Shown: positions 62,973-64,000 of the stretch, piece after piece
Layout: the number at the start of each line of letters is the position of its first letter
How positions within the stretch are numbered: position 1 is the first letter of the stretch
NCBI GenBank assembly: GCA_023369685.1
Contig: SACZ01000006.1
Span: 63,715-127,714 of the forward strand
Direction of reading: 5' to 3'
DNA: 64,000 bases
Source: Prolixibacteraceae bacterium JC049
GTDB taxonomy: Bacteria; Bacteroidota; Bacteroidia; Bacteroidales; Prolixibacteraceae
Made by a program: the position numbers and the translations under genes
Notes under the pieces: model-generated
Databases searched by the model: none
What the model was told of the DNA's origin: nothing
Seen by the model: only the letters and a program-made list of their open reading frames with translations

Positions 62973-64000
62973 ATGAGCACATTCAACGATTTTGATATAA
63001 ACAAACAATTGCGAATGGCAATTGATGAGTTGGCTTTTACTCAACCAACTGCGATTCAAGAAAAAGCTTTTCCTGTGGTACGTTCAGGCCGCGATATTGT
63101 TGGTATTGCCCCAACTGGTACAGGAAAGACATTGGCATATATGCTTCCAATTTTAGCCGATTTAAAATTTTCGAAACAGGTAAACCCACGTATTTTAATA
63201 ATGGTACCTACCCGGGAATTGGTTCTTCAGTTGGTGGAAAACATTGAAGCATATACTCAATATATGAGCATCAGAACATTGGGTATTTTCGGAGGTGTAA
63301 ATATCAATAACCAGATGATGGAAGTAGCACAAGGATGTGATATTTTGGTTGCTACTCCAGGACGACTATACGACCTGGTTATCAATCGTGCAGTGCAATT
63401 CGTATCCATCAAAAAATTGGTTGTGGACGAAGTGGATGTAATGCTTGATTTGGGATTTCGTTTCCAGCTTCAAAATATATTCGACCTTCTGCCTGAGAAA
63501 AGACAAAACATCATGTTCTCGGCAACCATGACAGAAGAGGTGGAAGAGCTAATCAACGATTTCTTCGTTATGCCGGAAAATGTATCGGTTGCCATCAGTG
63601 GTGAGCCATTGAAAAGCATTGAACAATGTAGCTACAATGTTCCCAACTTCAAGACAAAAGTTAATCTGCTGACCGATTTACTTATTGATAAACAAACCTA
63701 TTCGAAGGTTCTGGTATTTACATCGAATAAGAAACAAGCCGATAGATTGTTTGAATCATTGGAGATGATTTATGGCTCACAAATGTGCATTATTCACGGT
63801 AATAAAAGCCAGAATTATCGTATTCGTTCGGTACAGGAATTCGATTCAGGAGAAAAGCGTATTCTTATTGCCACCGATGTAATGGCTCGCGGAATTGATT
63901 TTGACAAAATCACTCATGTCATCAATTTCGATGTTCCTGCTTATCCTGAAAATTACATCCATCGTATTGGTCGAACAGGTCGTGCAGATCATGAAGGGAA
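62973..64000 (+). CDS. DEAD-box RNA helicase with DEVD motif II (runs off window end)
   Basis: RNA helicase, N-terminal 342 residues visible. Motif I is APTGTGKT, Ia is PTREL, II is DEVD (VVDEVDVMLDLGF) instead of DEAD, III is SAT, V is ATDVMARGID, and VI is HRIGRTGR. The catalytic Asp-Glu pair is kept, so ATPase activity is expected. I start it at MSTFNDFDINKQL (ATG 62973). An in-frame ATG 9 bases upstream is possible. The C-terminal tail is outside the window. It is divergent from the locus 2 sigma factor. Confidence 0.93.
   Translation, partial: MSTFNDFDINKQLRMAIDELAFTQPTAIQEKAFPVVRSGRDIVGIAPTGTGKTLAYMLPILADLKFSKQVNPRILIMVPTRELVLQLVENIEAYTQYMSIRTLGIFGGVNINNQMMEVAQGCDILVATPGRLYDLVINRAVQFVSIKKLVVDEVDVMLDLGFRFQLQNIFDLLPEKRQNIMFSATMTEEVEELINDFFVMPENVSVAISGEPLKSIEQCSYNVPNFKTKVNLLTDLLIDKQTYSKVLVFTSNKKQADRLFESLEMIYGSQMCIIHGNKSQNYRIRSVQEFDSGEKRILIATDVMARGIDFDKITHVINFDVPAYPENYIHRIGRTGRADHEG

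Overview
This window looks like chromosomal DNA from a member of the Bacteroidota, probably a free-living, polysaccharide-using lineage of the Bacteroidales/Marinilabiliales type. The signs are two SusC-type receptors with FecI-like sigma factors and FecR anti-sigma factors, a SusD, a DUF5916 protein, a sulfatase, a GH13 amylase, a hybrid two-component regulator, and promoter boxes of the Bacteroidota form TAnnTTTG. Species cannot be named from the sequence alone.

Layout. 1-3177 (minus) is a sigma/FecR/SusC trans-envelope signalling locus, cut by the window edge inside susC. 3339-6869 holds a secreted M3 peptidase and a DEAD-box helicase. 7625-12435 is an AT-rich, tightly overlapping four-gene operon that matches the QatABCD anti-phage system (KAP ATPase, QatB-like protein, QueC-like enzyme, TatD nuclease), bracketed by related non-coding elements. 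12839-18127 contains small accessory genes, a tandem array of about 274-bp units, and a frameshifted acetyltransferase. 18186-19740 is a REP-palindrome array around an IS200-like Y1 transposase bounded by perfect inverted copies of the palindrome.

19903-29190 is ordinary housekeeping and accessory sequence: an EFR1-type ferredoxin, a metallophosphoesterase, a beta-propeller lipoprotein, a dehalogenase-like hydrolase plus SDR divergent from an HxlR regulator, and a minus-strand operon with lgt and a MutS-like membrane ATPase. 29453-35401 (minus) holds an amylase, a sulfatase and a DUF5916 protein beside a LytS/LytTR pair (35668-37485). 37561-41989 holds YebC and then an AT-rich cluster of lipid-type membrane enzymes and a tyrosine recombinase. 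42174-44797 is a SpoIID/AmpG cell-wall operon. 45000-55154 (plus) has a TPR hybrid sensor/AraC regulator followed by envelope proteins. 55185-62806 (minus) is a complete sigma/FecR/SusC/SusD locus plus one unknown gene. The window ends inside a second DEAD-box helicase.

The most interesting items are the Qat operon and its flanking elements, the REP/transposase unit, the 274-bp array, paired 21-bp-phased direct repeats downstream of the hybrid regulator that look like its operators, an 80-bp triplication that includes the 3' end of an OmpA-like gene, and the lipid-enzyme/recombinase cluster. No strong candidate for a wholly new defence or signalling system was found. The best-supported defence locus is a known type.
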